Translations under genes and position numbers: made by a program
The notes under the pieces: generated by a model
Seen by the model: the letters and a program-made list of their open reading frames with translations, nothing else
The model's database searches: none
Told to the model about the DNA's origin: nothing
Shown here: positions 17,603 through 26,905 of the stretch, one piece after another
Layout of the letters: the number at the start of each line of letters is the position of its first letter
Position numbering within the stretch: position 1 is the first letter of the stretch
From: Thermodesulfobacterium geofontis OPF15
GTDB lineage: Bacteria > Desulfobacterota > Thermodesulfobacteria > Thermodesulfobacteriales > Thermodesulfobacteriaceae
Length of the DNA: 64,000 nt
Reading direction: 5' to 3'
NCBI RefSeq assembly: GCF_000215975.1
Contig: NC_015682.1
Coordinates: 496,001 to 560,000, forward strand

Positions 17603-18499
17603 ATGAGTAATTATAAACTTTCCATTCTTATCCCTACTTACAATCGGCTGGATCTTTTTAAAGAAACCCTTAATTCAATCCTTCCACAAGCTCAAGGAAA
17701 ACCTGTGCATATAGCTATAGTTGATGATGGCTCAACCGAAGGAAACTATGAGTATGCTTTAGAGTTAAGTAAGAAATATCCCTTTATTGAAATAGCGAGG
17801 CATGAAAAGAACTTGGGGGTTGGAGTAGCAAGAAATACCCTTCTTGGATTAGCTAAAGGAGATTATTTAATTTTCTTTGATTCTGATGACTTACTTCTTG
17901 ATAGGGGTTTAGAGAAAATGTTAGATCTTATTGATTCTGAAATTGCTGAGGTTTATGTTTTAAATACTTACCGTGAGAAAGGAAAAAAGCTAAAGTTTAA
18001 AATTTTCCCAGAGGATAAAACAGAAAAAAAACTACTTAAAGCTTTTCTTGAGGGGAAATTTTCTGAAGCTTTATATTTAGTGAAATCTGATATAGCAAAA
18101 AAGTTTTCCTTTTCTTCCAATTTAAGAGTTATGGAGGATTTACCTTATCAAGGAAAATTGATTCTTCATTCCAAAATAAAAATAATTAATCAACCTTTTG
18201 CTATAAAAAGAGATCACCCTCAAAGATTAAGAAAGGTTTCAGATTATTATTTTCAAAATGCCATAGATGCAATTGAAGACCTTTTTAAGAGACTCCCTTC
18301 TGAGTATCAATGCTTTAAGCCTTTTGCCTATGCTAAAACTTATCTTGACCTTGGGAAAAGAGCTTATTTAAATAGTGATTTAGCAAAGGCTAAAGATTTT
18401 CTTAAGAAGGCAATAGAATGCTATCCAAAAATAAGAAAAGATTTTAAATATTGGAAGCTTAGGTTTAAAATCCTCTTCAAAAATTTTTTGAAAAAATGA
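17603..18499 (+). CDS. Family 2 glycosyltransferase (lipopolysaccharide locus)
   Basis: A GT-A fold transferase of 298 residues: SILIPTYNRLDLFKETLNSIL, AIVDDGST, a GVGVARNTLL segment, and FFDSDD as the metal-binding DxD motif near residue 93. The C-terminal 60 residues are helical and basic. It opens the putative LPS core locus and overlaps the following WaaP-like kinase by 4 nt, so the two are translationally coupled; the sugar it transfers may be the one the kinase phosphorylates (inference). The sugar specificity cannot be read from sequence. Confidence 0.88.
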   Translation: MSNYKLSILIPTYNRLDLFKETLNSILPQAQGKPVHIAIVDDGSTEGNYEYALELSKKYPFIEIARHEKNLGVGVARNTLLGLAKGDYLIFFDSDDLLLDRGLEKMLDLIDSEIAEVYVLNTYREKGKKLKFKIFPEDKTEKKLLKAFLEGKFSEALYLVKSDIAKKFSFSSNLRVMEDLPYQGKLILHSKIKIINQPFAIKRDHPQRLRKVSDYYFQNAIDAIEDLFKRLPSEYQCFKPFAYAKTYLDLGKRAYLNSDLAKAKDFLKKAIECYPKIRKDFKYWKLRFKILFKNFLKK

Positions 18500-19233
18500 G
18501 CATTATTAAAATTGAACCCTTTGAGGTTGTTAGCGAAGAAGTTCCCTTTTTTAATCAAATCTTTTTGGTAGAAAAAAGAGCTCTAAACCTTCCTGAACCT
18601 TTTTTTGAACACCAAAAAAGATATAAAATTATTAAAGGTTATATAGTAGAGAGAAGAAAATTTTTTGTGAAAGAATATCTTTCGCACTTTGAAGAAGGGG
18701 ATAAGGAATGGGAAAATCTCTTTTTTTTAAAAAGGCTTGGTTTTAATGTTCCTAAGCCCATTTTTAGATTAAGGACCTCAAAACAATATCTTTTAGCAAC
18801 CTTAGCTTTAGATGGGACACCTCTTTCTCAACTTTTAATTGAAGATAAAGATCAGAACAATTTTTTTCTTAAAGCTCTTGGAGAACTTCTTGTTAGGCTT
18901 CATAAACAAAACCTTTATCATCAAGATTGCTATTTAAATCATTTTTTTTGGGATGAAAAAACTAAAACCCTTGGGTTTTTGGATGTATCAAGGATTTTGG
19001 TTAATCCTCGTTTTTCCTTAAAATATAGAATTAAAGACCTTGCCCAGCTTGGTTATTCTTTTGAGGAATATTTAGGAAAAAATGCCCCTCCTCTCTTTCA
19101 AAAATTTTTATCCTATTATTTAGATCTCTCTGAAATTAAGCTAAAATGGCTTGTAAAATCTTTAGTTAAATTTAAAGTTTGGTTAATCAGGAAAAGAACT
19201 GAGAGGGCAAGAAAAAAAGGGAAGATTTTATAA
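18496..19233 (+). CDS. WaaP-like lipopolysaccharide core sugar kinase
   Basis: This 245-residue protein has the small kinase fold of WaaP/InaA/KdkA: FFVKEY (ATP-site Lys), a long helix, LHKQNLYHQDCYLNHFFWDE with catalytic-loop His142, Asp144 and Asn148-His149 matching the HRDCYxxHF pattern of WaaP, and FLDVSRI with the metal-binding Asp. Enzymes of this type phosphorylate heptose or Kdo in the inner core and stiffen the outer membrane. It overlaps the upstream glycosyltransferase by 4 nt and is followed at once by the asparagine-synthase-like gene. Confidence 0.82.
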   Translation: MSIIKIEPFEVVSEEVPFFNQIFLVEKRALNLPEPFFEHQKRYKIIKGYIVERRKFFVKEYLSHFEEGDKEWENLFFLKRLGFNVPKPIFRLRTSKQYLLATLALDGTPLSQLLIEDKDQNNFFLKALGELLVRLHKQNLYHQDCYLNHFFWDEKTKTLGFLDVSRILVNPRFSLKYRIKDLAQLGYSFEEYLGKNAPPLFQKFLSYYLDLSEIKLKWLVKSLVKFKVWLIRKRTERARKKGKIL

Positions 19234-19234
19234 A

Positions 19235-20728
19235 ATGGTAAAAAAGATTATTGCAGAAGAAATAAAAGATAAGATAATACTTGGAGGTGCAAAAACCTTC
19301 GATAAGGTGTTATATATTTATCTTTCCCCTGATAGAAAATATTTACTCTATTCAAATTCAGCAGTTGCTTTACTTAACCATCATGAAGTAAAAAAACCTC
19401 TTACTTTATCTCCTAAGGGAATTTCCTTTTTTCTCCAAAGTGGAGTAATACCAACACCTTACACTATTTATGAAGAAGTCTTTAATCTTAGTATAGGAGA
19501 TTATGTTGTCATTTATTCCCAAAATGGAAGGTTTGAGCTTGAATTTTTTCATGAATTTCCATATCCCAGCTTTAAAAGGATAAAAGGAAAAAAAGCTGAC
19601 CTTGAGTTTATTCTTTTTTTACTTGTAGAATCCATTTTTAAAAAAATTGATCCAGTTAAAGAAATTTTTCTTTTTCAAAGTGTAGGCAAAGATAGTAATA
19701 CTATTTTATTAGCCCTTGCTGAAGCTGGACTAAAAAATCAGACTACTGCATTAACTTTAGCTCTTCCAGGTTCAAAGAAAGATGAAAGCGAGCTTGCAAG
19801 TGAAATTGCTAAAAAACTTGGATTTAAACATGTAAAACTATATTTGCCAGAAAGAATCACTTCTATAGAAATTGATATACTTGAAAAATATTTTTCTTCT
19901 ATACCTTTTCCTTGTGCTGATGGAAATCTTTTAGCCTATCCTATGTATCAGTTACAAATAAATTTTTCGGGAAGTAACCTTCTTGATGGAAGCGGAAATG
20001 ACTATTATTTTGGTCATGTTCCAAGACCAATAGAATATAAAAGGCAAAAAATTTATCCAAAATTTAAATTTTTAAGACCTTTAGGTGAGGCCCTACCATC
20101 AGGGAATACAATCCACAAGTTAGCCCGATCTCGTTGTGAAATGGTAGGTTTCATTGGAATTACTTTAGTAGATCTTTTGAAATTCTATCCTCAAGCAGAA
20201 CCAGTTTATCCCTATTGGTTCTCTGAGGATGAAAAGAGAAAAAATTGGGACTATTTTGACTTGAAAGCTGATGTCTGGGTAACTCATGCGGAATTTGGAA
20301 ATGTTATAAGGAAAGTAAGCAATTTTACTGACACTTTTGGAGTAAATTTAGTTTTGCCTTGGGCTGATGAGGTATTAGCAGAGTATATAGGGTCTCTTGA
20401 TGAAGCTGAAGTTTTAGACAGAAAAAATTTTAAGAATAAACTTCCTTTGAGAAAGCTTCTTCTTGAAAGATTAGAGATTGATAGCGATAAAATTGGCAAA
20501 TTTTCTTATGGTTTCCCGATCCTTTCTTTTTTTGAAATGATGAAAGATAAAGTAAAGGAAGAAGTTTTAAATTGTAAGCTTTGGGAAAGAAAAGGGATAG
20601 AAAGATTCTGGAAAGTTTTAGAGGAAAGAGCTAAAAAAGATAAGATTTGGCAAAAGATATATGGAAGGCTTTATTTCTTATCAGCTTTTATTAATCATAG
20701 TAAATATTTAAGCTCAAAAGAATTTTGA
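19235..20728 (+). CDS. Asparagine-synthase-like protein in the LPS locus
   Basis: The 497-residue protein matches the C-terminal synthetase domain of AsnB: the PP-loop appears as SVGKDSNTILLALAEAG near residue 148 and is followed by the pyrophosphatase-fold helices, DGSGNDYYFGH, and a C-terminal FSYGFPIL segment. The N-terminal region is short and lacks the Cys2 nucleophile of class II glutaminases, so it cannot use glutamine by the usual route. Such AsnB relatives in surface-polysaccharide loci often amidate a sugar uronic acid; that role is inferred from location. Its end overlaps a convergent glycosyltransferase by 15 nt. Confidence 0.75.
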   Translation: MVKKIIAEEIKDKIILGGAKTFDKVLYIYLSPDRKYLLYSNSAVALLNHHEVKKPLTLSPKGISFFLQSGVIPTPYTIYEEVFNLSIGDYVVIYSQNGRFELEFFHEFPYPSFKRIKGKKADLEFILFLLVESIFKKIDPVKEIFLFQSVGKDSNTILLALAEAGLKNQTTALTLALPGSKKDESELASEIAKKLGFKHVKLYLPERITSIEIDILEKYFSSIPFPCADGNLLAYPMYQLQINFSGSNLLDGSGNDYYFGHVPRPIEYKRQKIYPKFKFLRPLGEALPSGNTIHKLARSRCEMVGFIGITLVDLLKFYPQAEPVYPYWFSEDEKRKNWDYFDLKADVWVTHAEFGNVIRKVSNFTDTFGVNLVLPWADEVLAEYIGSLDEAEVLDRKNFKNKLPLRKLLLERLEIDSDKIGKFSYGFPILSFFEMMKDKVKEEVLNCKLWERKGIERFWKVLEERAKKDKIWQKIYGRLYFLSAFINHSKYLSSKEF

Positions 20729-21826
20729 AAATATTTCAATTGTTCTCTTTTCAAAGACCTCAGGCGAGAAGGCGGTAAGAAAACGTTTTTTAGCATTTTT
20801 TCCAAAAAGCTCAAGCTCATCCTTTGGCAAATGATAAATTTTTTTCAAAGCTTCAGCTATAGCCTTAACATCACCCTTTGGCACAAGATAACCAATCGGC
20901 TCTTTTGTTGCAAAAATGTCAGGCACTCCTTCGGCATCAGTTGCAATTATTGGGAGCCCTACAGCAAGTCCTTCAAGAACTGCAAGAGGCATCCCTTCTT
21001 TAATAGAAGTATGAACTAATACATCAAAAGCCCGAAGATAAAGAGGGACCATTTCTTGCTTTACTTTTCCAACAAAAATTATTTTTTCCTCTAAGGATAG
21101 CTCTTTAACCAAAGCTTCACAATCTTTTCTTACAGGACCATCTCCTACAAATACAACCATTGCCATAGGTGTTTCTTTATGTATCGAATGAAAAGCCTTT
21201 ATAAGATCAATTTGTCTTTTTTCAGGACGGAATTTTGCTACCATTCCAAAAATAAAGGCTTGCTCTGGAAGATTAAGCATTTTTCTTGCTTCATCTTTGT
21301 TTAGATTTTCAGGAAAGGTGCTCAAATCAAAGGAAGTATATAATAGCTCAACTTCTTCAGGCTTAACAAGATGTGTAGCTAATAATTCATCCTTTAAAGC
21401 CAAACTATTTACTAAAATACAATCTATTTTATTTTTAAAAAATCTAAAAAATAGCCTTCTTCCTGGATGTTTTAAAGTTCCACTTACCACAATGTGATAG
21501 ATAATTTTTAGCTCAGGGTAAAACAGTTTTGTCAATATGGAATAACGTAAGAATCTCCAACGATGAGTAAGAACAGCTTTTATTTTTTCTTTTTTAACAA
21601 AATTTATAAAATATTTTAGAAACTTAAAAGAAAATTTACGTAAAACTTCATTTCTTTTAAAGGGCAAGGGATGAAAACGAGCTAAATCTTGTAAAGTATG
21701 AGCATCTTTGAGGTATTCTTCAAAAATTAAAGCATAGGGAGTAAAATCATGTTTTTTTAAAATTTTAAATTGTAGATAATGTCTTCTATTGCCAATTCCA
21801 TCAAGAAGAAAGGCTATTTTTTTCAT
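20714..21826 (-). CDS. Family 4 glycosyltransferase
   Basis: A GT-B glycosyltransferase of 370 residues with MVAKFRPEKRQIDLIKAF, VFVGDGP, IIFVGKV, and the nucleotide-sugar site HTSIKEGMPLAVLEGLAVGLPIIATDAEGVPDI, which includes the ExxxxxxxE pattern. It acts at the cytoplasmic face of the inner membrane, probably on LPS core or O-antigen. It overlaps the O-antigen ligase upstream by 26 nt on the same strand, so the two form a small operon convergent with the preceding genes. Sugar specificity is not readable. Confidence 0.9.
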   Translation of the reverse strand: MKKIAFLLDGIGNRRHYLQFKILKKHDFTPYALIFEEYLKDAHTLQDLARFHPLPFKRNEVLRKFSFKFLKYFINFVKKEKIKAVLTHRWRFLRYSILTKLFYPELKIIYHIVVSGTLKHPGRRLFFRFFKNKIDCILVNSLALKDELLATHLVKPEEVELLYTSFDLSTFPENLNKDEARKMLNLPEQAFIFGMVAKFRPEKRQIDLIKAFHSIHKETPMAMVVFVGDGPVRKDCEALVKELSLEEKIIFVGKVKQEMVPLYLRAFDVLVHTSIKEGMPLAVLEGLAVGLPIIATDAEGVPDIFATKEPIGYLVPKGDVKAIAEALKKIYHLPKDELELFGKNAKKRFLTAFSPEVFEKRTIEIFSKFF

Positions 21827-23030
21827 TTAAACCCCAGATTAGTCCACTTGTTATCCAGAAAGGAGTAAATCCCGTTCCTTCATCTGTTCCGAAAAAGAAA
21901 GAAATTATTAAAAAAGCAAATAAATAACCTAAAAGAAAGCCATGGATTGACTTTTTAGGGTTAAAATGCCACAATTTGTATATCTTAAAGATATTATAAA
22001 AACAAAGCAGAAGGAAAGTTATCAAAGTATGGAGTCCGGCTTGGAGCCAAATATTAAGGAAAAGGTTATGAGGGTTCCCATGTCTCAAGGCAAGTTCATT
22101 AGTTTGAGGAAGAGATAGCTTTTGTGTCTTCCAACCAATCCCAGTCCCAGAAAAAGGATTTTTAGAGGCTTTTTTAAAGTATATTTGCCACATATAAATT
22201 CGTTCTCCCAAAGAGCCAGCTTCTGCATATCTACCTTGAAACAAAAGGTGGATTTTATCACTACGGATGAGTATATTTCTTCCTTCCGGTATTGTAAGAA
22301 GTATTCCAATAATTAAACTTAACCCCAAACCTATAGATAACCCTATAATTTTTATAACTCGATGTTTAGATAACACACCTAAAATTAAAGTAGAAAGAAT
22401 TATAGATAAAAGAGATGCCCTTCTTCCAAGAAGTATTTGCATAAAAAGAGCTAATAAACTTGTGAATAGAAAAAAACATTTAAACTTATTTTTATTTTCA
22501 TCGAAATACAAACTTAAAAATAAAAAAAAGATAAATACAAAGGCTGAAGGAGTATTAACAATTCCTTTCAGTAAACTTATATCATTGGCGATGAACACTG
22601 TACTCGGGCATTGGTTATTTGTTAAGCAAAGCTTAATTCCAGAATATAAGTGATGCAAACTTACAACTAAACAAGTCAGGGCTGGTGGAAGATAAAAGAG
22701 AGGAGATTTATAAAATTCGGGTTCTTCCTTTAACTTTAAGGCTAAAAAGAGGGCTAAAGTTATGTGAAATAAATAGTTTTTTAAAAAATCTTCAAAGGTT
22801 CTTATTATATTAGGAGGCATAAAAGCAAAGGGAAGAAGAAAGAAAAGAAAAATTGTATTCAGGATAAGAATCCCTTTAGGTAAATTTAAAAGGGCTTTTG
22901 GTGCACGCACTAAGTTTATTAAAAAAAGAAGAGTTACTAAACTAAAACCAATCCAAAGAAAAGCTTTAGAATGGGCAAAGAAAATGGTAATCCAGATAGC
23001 TAACCAGCTAATAAAGAAAAGCTTATTCAT
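21801..23030 (-). CDS. O-antigen ligase / polymerase family membrane protein (WaaL-like)
   Basis: This 409-residue protein has about ten to twelve hydrophobic segments and a large periplasmic loop with the WaaL/Wzy_C signature: LLGRRASLLSIILS with conserved Arg, then GEREGRIYMWQ-type residues (GSLGERIYMWQIYFKKASKNPFSGTGIGW) and HGNPHNLFLNIWLQAG with the essential His. WaaL joins undecaprenyl-linked O-antigen to lipid A-core in the periplasm; Wzy polymerases look similar. The neighbouring core-type transferases favour ligase. Confidence 0.85.
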   Translation of the reverse strand: MNKLFFISWLAIWITIFFAHSKAFLWIGFSLVTLLFLINLVRAPKALLNLPKGILILNTIFLFFLLPFAFMPPNIIRTFEDFLKNYLFHITLALFLALKLKEEPEFYKSPLFYLPPALTCLVVSLHHLYSGIKLCLTNNQCPSTVFIANDISLLKGIVNTPSAFVFIFFLFLSLYFDENKNKFKCFFLFTSLLALFMQILLGRRASLLSIILSTLILGVLSKHRVIKIIGLSIGLGLSLIIGILLTIPEGRNILIRSDKIHLLFQGRYAEAGSLGERIYMWQIYFKKASKNPFSGTGIGWKTQKLSLPQTNELALRHGNPHNLFLNIWLQAGLHTLITFLLLCFYNIFKIYKLWHFNPKKSIHGFLLGYLFAFLIISFFFGTDEGTGFTPFWITSGLIWGLNEKNSLSS

Positions 23031-23134
23031 AGAATATCAAAATTATTCTAAAATAAACCTTTGTCAACAGTTTAAAGTTATAAAAATTCCGGTTAAAATC
23101 TCAAAATAAGCTTTAATAATAAAATAACAGAAAA

Positions 23135-24193
23135 ATGAACCAGATAGTTATAATTAGACCAAAGATTGGGTTTGGAATCGGTGGAGCAGAGGCTCATGCA
23201 GGAATGGTTGCAGTAAAACTTTTAGAAAGGGGTTTTAGAGTAGGAGTAGTTGCTCATACTGTATCTTTTCCAGAAGAAATTCTAAAAAAACTTGAAATTT
23301 ATAAAGTTAGATGGAAGGGCTTTGGTTCTATTCCAAAGCATCTTTTTTTTATTTATCAAGTAAGAAAAATTCTCTCTAAGCTTTATAATTACCGACTTAT
23401 AAGCTTTTTTCGTTATCCCTATCCTTCTGACCTTTTTATACTTTGCGATCCAATAGTTGCCTTTTTACAGAAACAGAAGACCTCAATTTTTAAGAACTTT
23501 AGCCTGCGTTATAAAATACTTTTGAACCTTGAAAAAAAAGCTCTTTCTAATGCCAAAAAAGTAATCTCCCTTTTTTCCTTAGGGAAAAATCTTATTAAAG
23601 AGTTTTATCCAGAGGTATATGACAAAACTTTGGTTTGTTATAGAGGGATAGATTTTAAAAAGTTTAATCCATCTTTAAAGACTCTCAAGATGACTTTTAG
23701 GAAAGAAAAGGGTTTTTCTGAAAGGGATTTTTTAATTCTTTTTGTAGGTTATGATATAAAAAGGAAAGGACTAAACCTTTTACTTAAAATTTTGCCAGAG
23801 CTTCCAGAAAGGGTTAAACTTTTGGTTGTAGGGGTAGAAGGAAGATCAAATCAAAGGGTAGTTTATTTAGGTAAGATAAAAGAAGTAGAAAAATACTATG
23901 CTATGGCTGACCTTTTTGTGCTTCCAACTATGTATGACCCAGGAGCCCTTGCAACTTTAGAAGCCTTAGCTACAGGAACCCCTGTTATCACTACCCCTTA
24001 TGATGGAACAAGCGAGTTTATAAAAGAAGGGATAAACGGGTTTGTAGTAGAAAGAAACGAATCCGAACTTAAATCTGCGATTTTAAAAACTATGGATCTT
24101 ACTTTTAACCCTTTTAAAATTTATGAGTCTATAAAAAATTTAACCTGGGATAATTATGTGGACTGCCTTATTTCCCAATTGGAAGTTCTCTAA
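23135..24193 (+). CDS. Family 4 glycosyltransferase, WaaG-like
   Basis: The 352-residue GT-B protein begins with IIRPKIGFGIGGAEAHAGMVA, a nucleotide-binding start like WaaG, and contains LFVGYDIKRKGLNLLLKILPEL and LFVLPTMYDPGALATLEALATGTPVITTPYDGTSEFI with the donor-site acidic residues. WaaG-type enzymes add the first hexose to the LPS inner core. Its stop lies inside the next gene, a second WaaP/KdkA-like kinase, repeating the transferase-kinase pairing seen at 17.6-19.2 kb. Confidence 0.88.
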   Translation: MNQIVIIRPKIGFGIGGAEAHAGMVAVKLLERGFRVGVVAHTVSFPEEILKKLEIYKVRWKGFGSIPKHLFFIYQVRKILSKLYNYRLISFFRYPYPSDLFILCDPIVAFLQKQKTSIFKNFSLRYKILLNLEKKALSNAKKVISLFSLGKNLIKEFYPEVYDKTLVCYRGIDFKKFNPSLKTLKMTFRKEKGFSERDFLILFVGYDIKRKGLNLLLKILPELPERVKLLVVGVEGRSNQRVVYLGKIKEVEKYYAMADLFVLPTMYDPGALATLEALATGTPVITTPYDGTSEFIKEGINGFVVERNESELKSAILKTMDLTFNPFKIYESIKNLTWDNYVDCLISQLEVL

Positions 24194-24938
24194 ATTTTAT
24201 TATTTTACCTCAGATGCTGAAAAAATATTGAAAAAACTTGAGACCGAACCTTTTGAAATAAAATGTATTAAAAAGAGCCCATCCCATAAAAATTTCATTT
24301 TAAAGTTTTTTTCAGAAAATTCTCCCTCCCTCTTTTTAAAAGCTTTTATACCAAGACCCTTTAAAAAAAATAGAATAAAAAATTATCTTGAGACTTTTAA
24401 AACTTTAAAAAATTTAAATGTTTCTTTGCTTGAACCAGTTTTTCTTTTTTGGAAAAACCCTCAAATAGCTTTTTTAAAAAAAGAGCCCTTTTATGGAGGC
24501 ATTGTTTTTCCTTATATTGAAAAAGGATTTCTAAAAAGAGAAAATCTATTTTTAGATGATAAAAAGGAAAATATAAATTATAAGCTTATAAAAAACTTAA
24601 TTTTCTTTCTCTTTAAACTTCATGAAAAGGGAATTTTTCTCAAAGATACCAAATTTAATAATTTTTTTTGTGATTCTGAAGAAAATTTTAAGATTTTTGA
24701 TCTTGATGGGATAAAATTTTACAAAAAACCGCTTTCTAAATTAGAACGTTTAAGAGATCTTTCAACCTTAGCTATGAGCCTTGAATGGGAAAAAATAGCT
24801 AATGCAAGAGCTTTGGTTTTTGATATCTATAAAGAACTTTTTCAAGAGCTTAGAGAAAAAGATTTTGAAAAATTTAGCCAATTTGTAGATAAAAAAAGAA
24901 AAAAAAGAGAAAAAGCTTTAAGCTTAAGAAGAAACTAA
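24156..24938 (+). CDS. Second WaaP/KdkA-like sugar kinase
   Basis: This 260-residue protein is a small eukaryotic-type kinase fold: NFILKFFS and FLKAF in the N-lobe, LFKLHEKGIFLKDTKFNNFFCD as the catalytic loop (Lys-Asp...Asn), and FKIFDLDGIKF as the DxG-like metal motif. The pattern resembles Kdo or heptose kinases but is more divergent than the kinase at 18496. It overlaps the preceding glycosyltransferase by 38 nt and the convergent ArnT-like gene by 15 nt. ATG 24156 is the first start; a later one cannot be excluded. The target is probably an LPS core sugar. Confidence 0.72.
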   Translation: MWTALFPNWKFSKFYYFTSDAEKILKKLETEPFEIKCIKKSPSHKNFILKFFSENSPSLFLKAFIPRPFKKNRIKNYLETFKTLKNLNVSLLEPVFLFWKNPQIAFLKKEPFYGGIVFPYIEKGFLKRENLFLDDKKENINYKLIKNLIFFLFKLHEKGIFLKDTKFNNFFCDSEENFKIFDLDGIKFYKKPLSKLERLRDLSTLAMSLEWEKIANARALVFDIYKELFQELREKDFEKFSQFVDKKRKKREKALSLRRN

Positions 24939-26537
24939 AAAATAACTTTTGGTCCTTATTTTTAAAGGATAAATTTTATAGTTTTTCAGAATTTCTTCAG
25001 GAATATTTTTTTCCATAAATAGAATAAAGCTATTTTTTGGAAGATTTGAACAATTTTTAAGGTAATAAATGTGAGGAATTAATTTATACTTGTATTTTAG
25101 ATAATACAAAAGATGATGTGGAATTGTTTGACAAAGATAAAGTTCTTTTTTATTACCTATAATATTGGCAATTTCAAAAGCTCCATTTCTAAAATGATTT
25201 ATCTCTTCTTTGTGTAAGGGATAATAAAAACTAACATAAAGTGTTTTTAATAAGAAAACTATACTTAAAAGAAAATAAAAAAGATATTTAGGAGAAGAAG
25301 GGGTTTTTAATAAAACAATTAAATTAATTAAGAAAAATAGAAAATAAAATGCATAGAAAATCGTTTCAGGTCTGTATTTAGAAAAAGAAAGATAAATAAA
25401 GCAAGCTACCAAAAGAATTAAATTGACAATAGAAATTATTTTTAAAAATAGGGCTTTTAAATTTTCTGGAAGAAGATTTTGCCTTATGTAGTAATATATA
25501 GGGAGGGTGCTTAAAAAAATTAGTCCAGATGCTGAGGGTAAAATATAGCGAAGCCTTGCTCCAGGGAATAAAAAATGAAAGATATAAGATAAAAAGAAGA
25601 AAAAGAAAGAAAAGATAGCTAAGTTATAAAAAAGAGGGTTAGATTTAATAAAGGATATAAAGTTTTTATTTTTAAAAAAAATTAAGAACAAAAGCCAAGG
25701 TGAATACCCCAAAAAGGCAAAAATAGTATAGGCTTTAAAATGCTGTGAGAAACTCATTTCCTGACCTTTAGCTAAGGATAGATATTGGTAAATCCAAGCG
25801 ACTATAAAAGGCTTAAATCCTATTTTAAGACTTACTAATATTGCCCAGATAGAAAATATTCCTAAATAAGTAAAAATTCCCAATATATGGGGGATACTTA
25901 AAAGTTCTTTTAATCTCTTTTTAAAAAGAAAATAAGAAAAAAGTGTTAAATAAAAAAATACAAGAGCTTGAAAAGTTTTAGTTAAGATACTTAGTCCTAA
26001 AAATATACCAGAAACTATATATGCAGTTTTTCTTTTATTTTTAACTTCATAAAGATAGAACCAACTATAAACTGCTATGGTTATTAGCATAGTATAAAAG
26101 CCGTCAATTTCTGCTCTTATAGCTTTGTCTATAACTTCAGGGGTAGCAAGAAATATTAGACCTGGTATAAGTATTTCTATAAGAGAAGGATTAGGGAAGT
26201 TTTTTTCATAATCTGTTAAAAAGTTTTTCCAAATAAAAACTAAAAATAAGGAAGTTAAAATCAAACAAAGAGAAGAAAAAAATCTTGCACTAACCTCTGA
26301 ATAACTTTTGGTTATAAAAAAGAAACCAGCTAAAGCCCAATTAAAAAGAGGTGGTTTATTAAAATAGGGTTCGTCAAAGAGTTCTGGTATTAAAAATTCT
26401 TTATTTTCAAGCATTTGAAGTGCTATAAGAACTCTTCTTCCCTCTTCTCCTTGAAATTCTTTTTCTCCAAGAAAGGGAAGATAAAGAGCAAATCCAAAAA
26501 GAAATAAAATTGAGATTATAAGGAGTGTTTTCTTCAT
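24924..26537 (-). CDS. ArnT-like / PMT family 39 glycosyltransferase
   Basis: The 537-residue membrane protein begins with one helix followed by GEEGRRVLIALQMLENKEFLIPELFDEPYFNKPPLFNWALAG, the first periplasmic loop of ArnT-type GT39 enzymes with its acidic catalytic residue, and has about eleven further hydrophobic helices. ArnT moves aminoarabinose from an undecaprenyl carrier to lipid A in the periplasm; other members transfer mannose or other sugars. Setting in the LPS locus fits lipid A or core decoration. Donor sugar unknown. Confidence 0.85.
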   Translation of the reverse strand: MKKTLLIISILFLFGFALYLPFLGEKEFQGEEGRRVLIALQMLENKEFLIPELFDEPYFNKPPLFNWALAGFFFITKSYSEVSARFFSSLCLILTSLFLVFIWKNFLTDYEKNFPNPSLIEILIPGLIFLATPEVIDKAIRAEIDGFYTMLITIAVYSWFYLYEVKNKRKTAYIVSGIFLGLSILTKTFQALVFFYLTLFSYFLFKKRLKELLSIPHILGIFTYLGIFSIWAILVSLKIGFKPFIVAWIYQYLSLAKGQEMSFSQHFKAYTIFAFLGYSPWLLFLIFFKNKNFISFIKSNPLFYNLAIFSFFFFFLSYIFHFLFPGARLRYILPSASGLIFLSTLPIYYYIRQNLLPENLKALFLKIISIVNLILLVACFIYLSFSKYRPETIFYAFYFLFFLINLIVLLKTPSSPKYLFYFLLSIVFLLKTLYVSFYYPLHKEEINHFRNGAFEIANIIGNKKELYLCQTIPHHLLYYLKYKYKLIPHIYYLKNCSNLPKNSFILFMEKNIPEEILKNYKIYPLKIRTKSYFLVSS

Positions 26538-26560
26538 TAAATTTTATTTATTTTCTTTAT

Positions 26561-26785
26561 TTATTTTCGAAGTAGTAAATTTAATATTATAGTTAAAAGA
26601 ATGCTTAAGAGAATGGAGGTTGCTAAAGGAAAATAAAAAGTAAAATTTCCTTTTTTAATGTAGATATCTCCTGGGAGCTTTCCTAAATAGGGTATCTTAG
26701 GAATAAAGGTGAGTAGAAGTCCTAAACAAATAATTATAATACCTAAGAGTATTAAAAATTTTCCTAAACCAGAAAGTTCATTCAT
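26561..26785 (-). CDS. DUF2905-family small membrane protein
   Basis: From ATG 26785 the protein is 74 residues and matches DUF2905 throughout: GKFLILLGIIIICLGLLL, PKIPYLGKLPGDIYIKKGNFTFYFPLATSILLSI, then a second hydrophobic helix. The hairpin of two membrane segments joined by the PGD-x-GNFTFYFP loop is the family hallmark; no function is known. The frame extends upstream to a TTG at 26893, but those residues do not belong to the family and have no ribosome site, so the ATG is preferred. Confidence 0.85.
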   Translation of the reverse strand: MNELSGLGKFLILLGIIIICLGLLLTFIPKIPYLGKLPGDIYIKKGNFTFYFPLATSILLSILLTIILNLLLRK

Positions 26786-26905
26786 GGTAAAATAAAATTT
26801 ATTAAAAAATGTAAAAATTGCAACGCTCAAAAGATGTATTAAAATTTTAAAAGGATGAGCAAAAAGATAGCTTATAGATTTTCGAAGCTTCAAGAATAAA
26901 TCTCA

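Noticed and set aside
22122-22653. Plus-strand frames opposite the O-antigen ligase
   Set aside because: They are antisense to a clear multi-helix membrane protein and have no ribosome site or family features.
17603-26537. Horizontally acquired island in the LPS locus
   Set aside because: Base composition and gene spacing look like the neighbours, and no tRNA, integrase or IS borders were seen, so transfer cannot be supported from this window.
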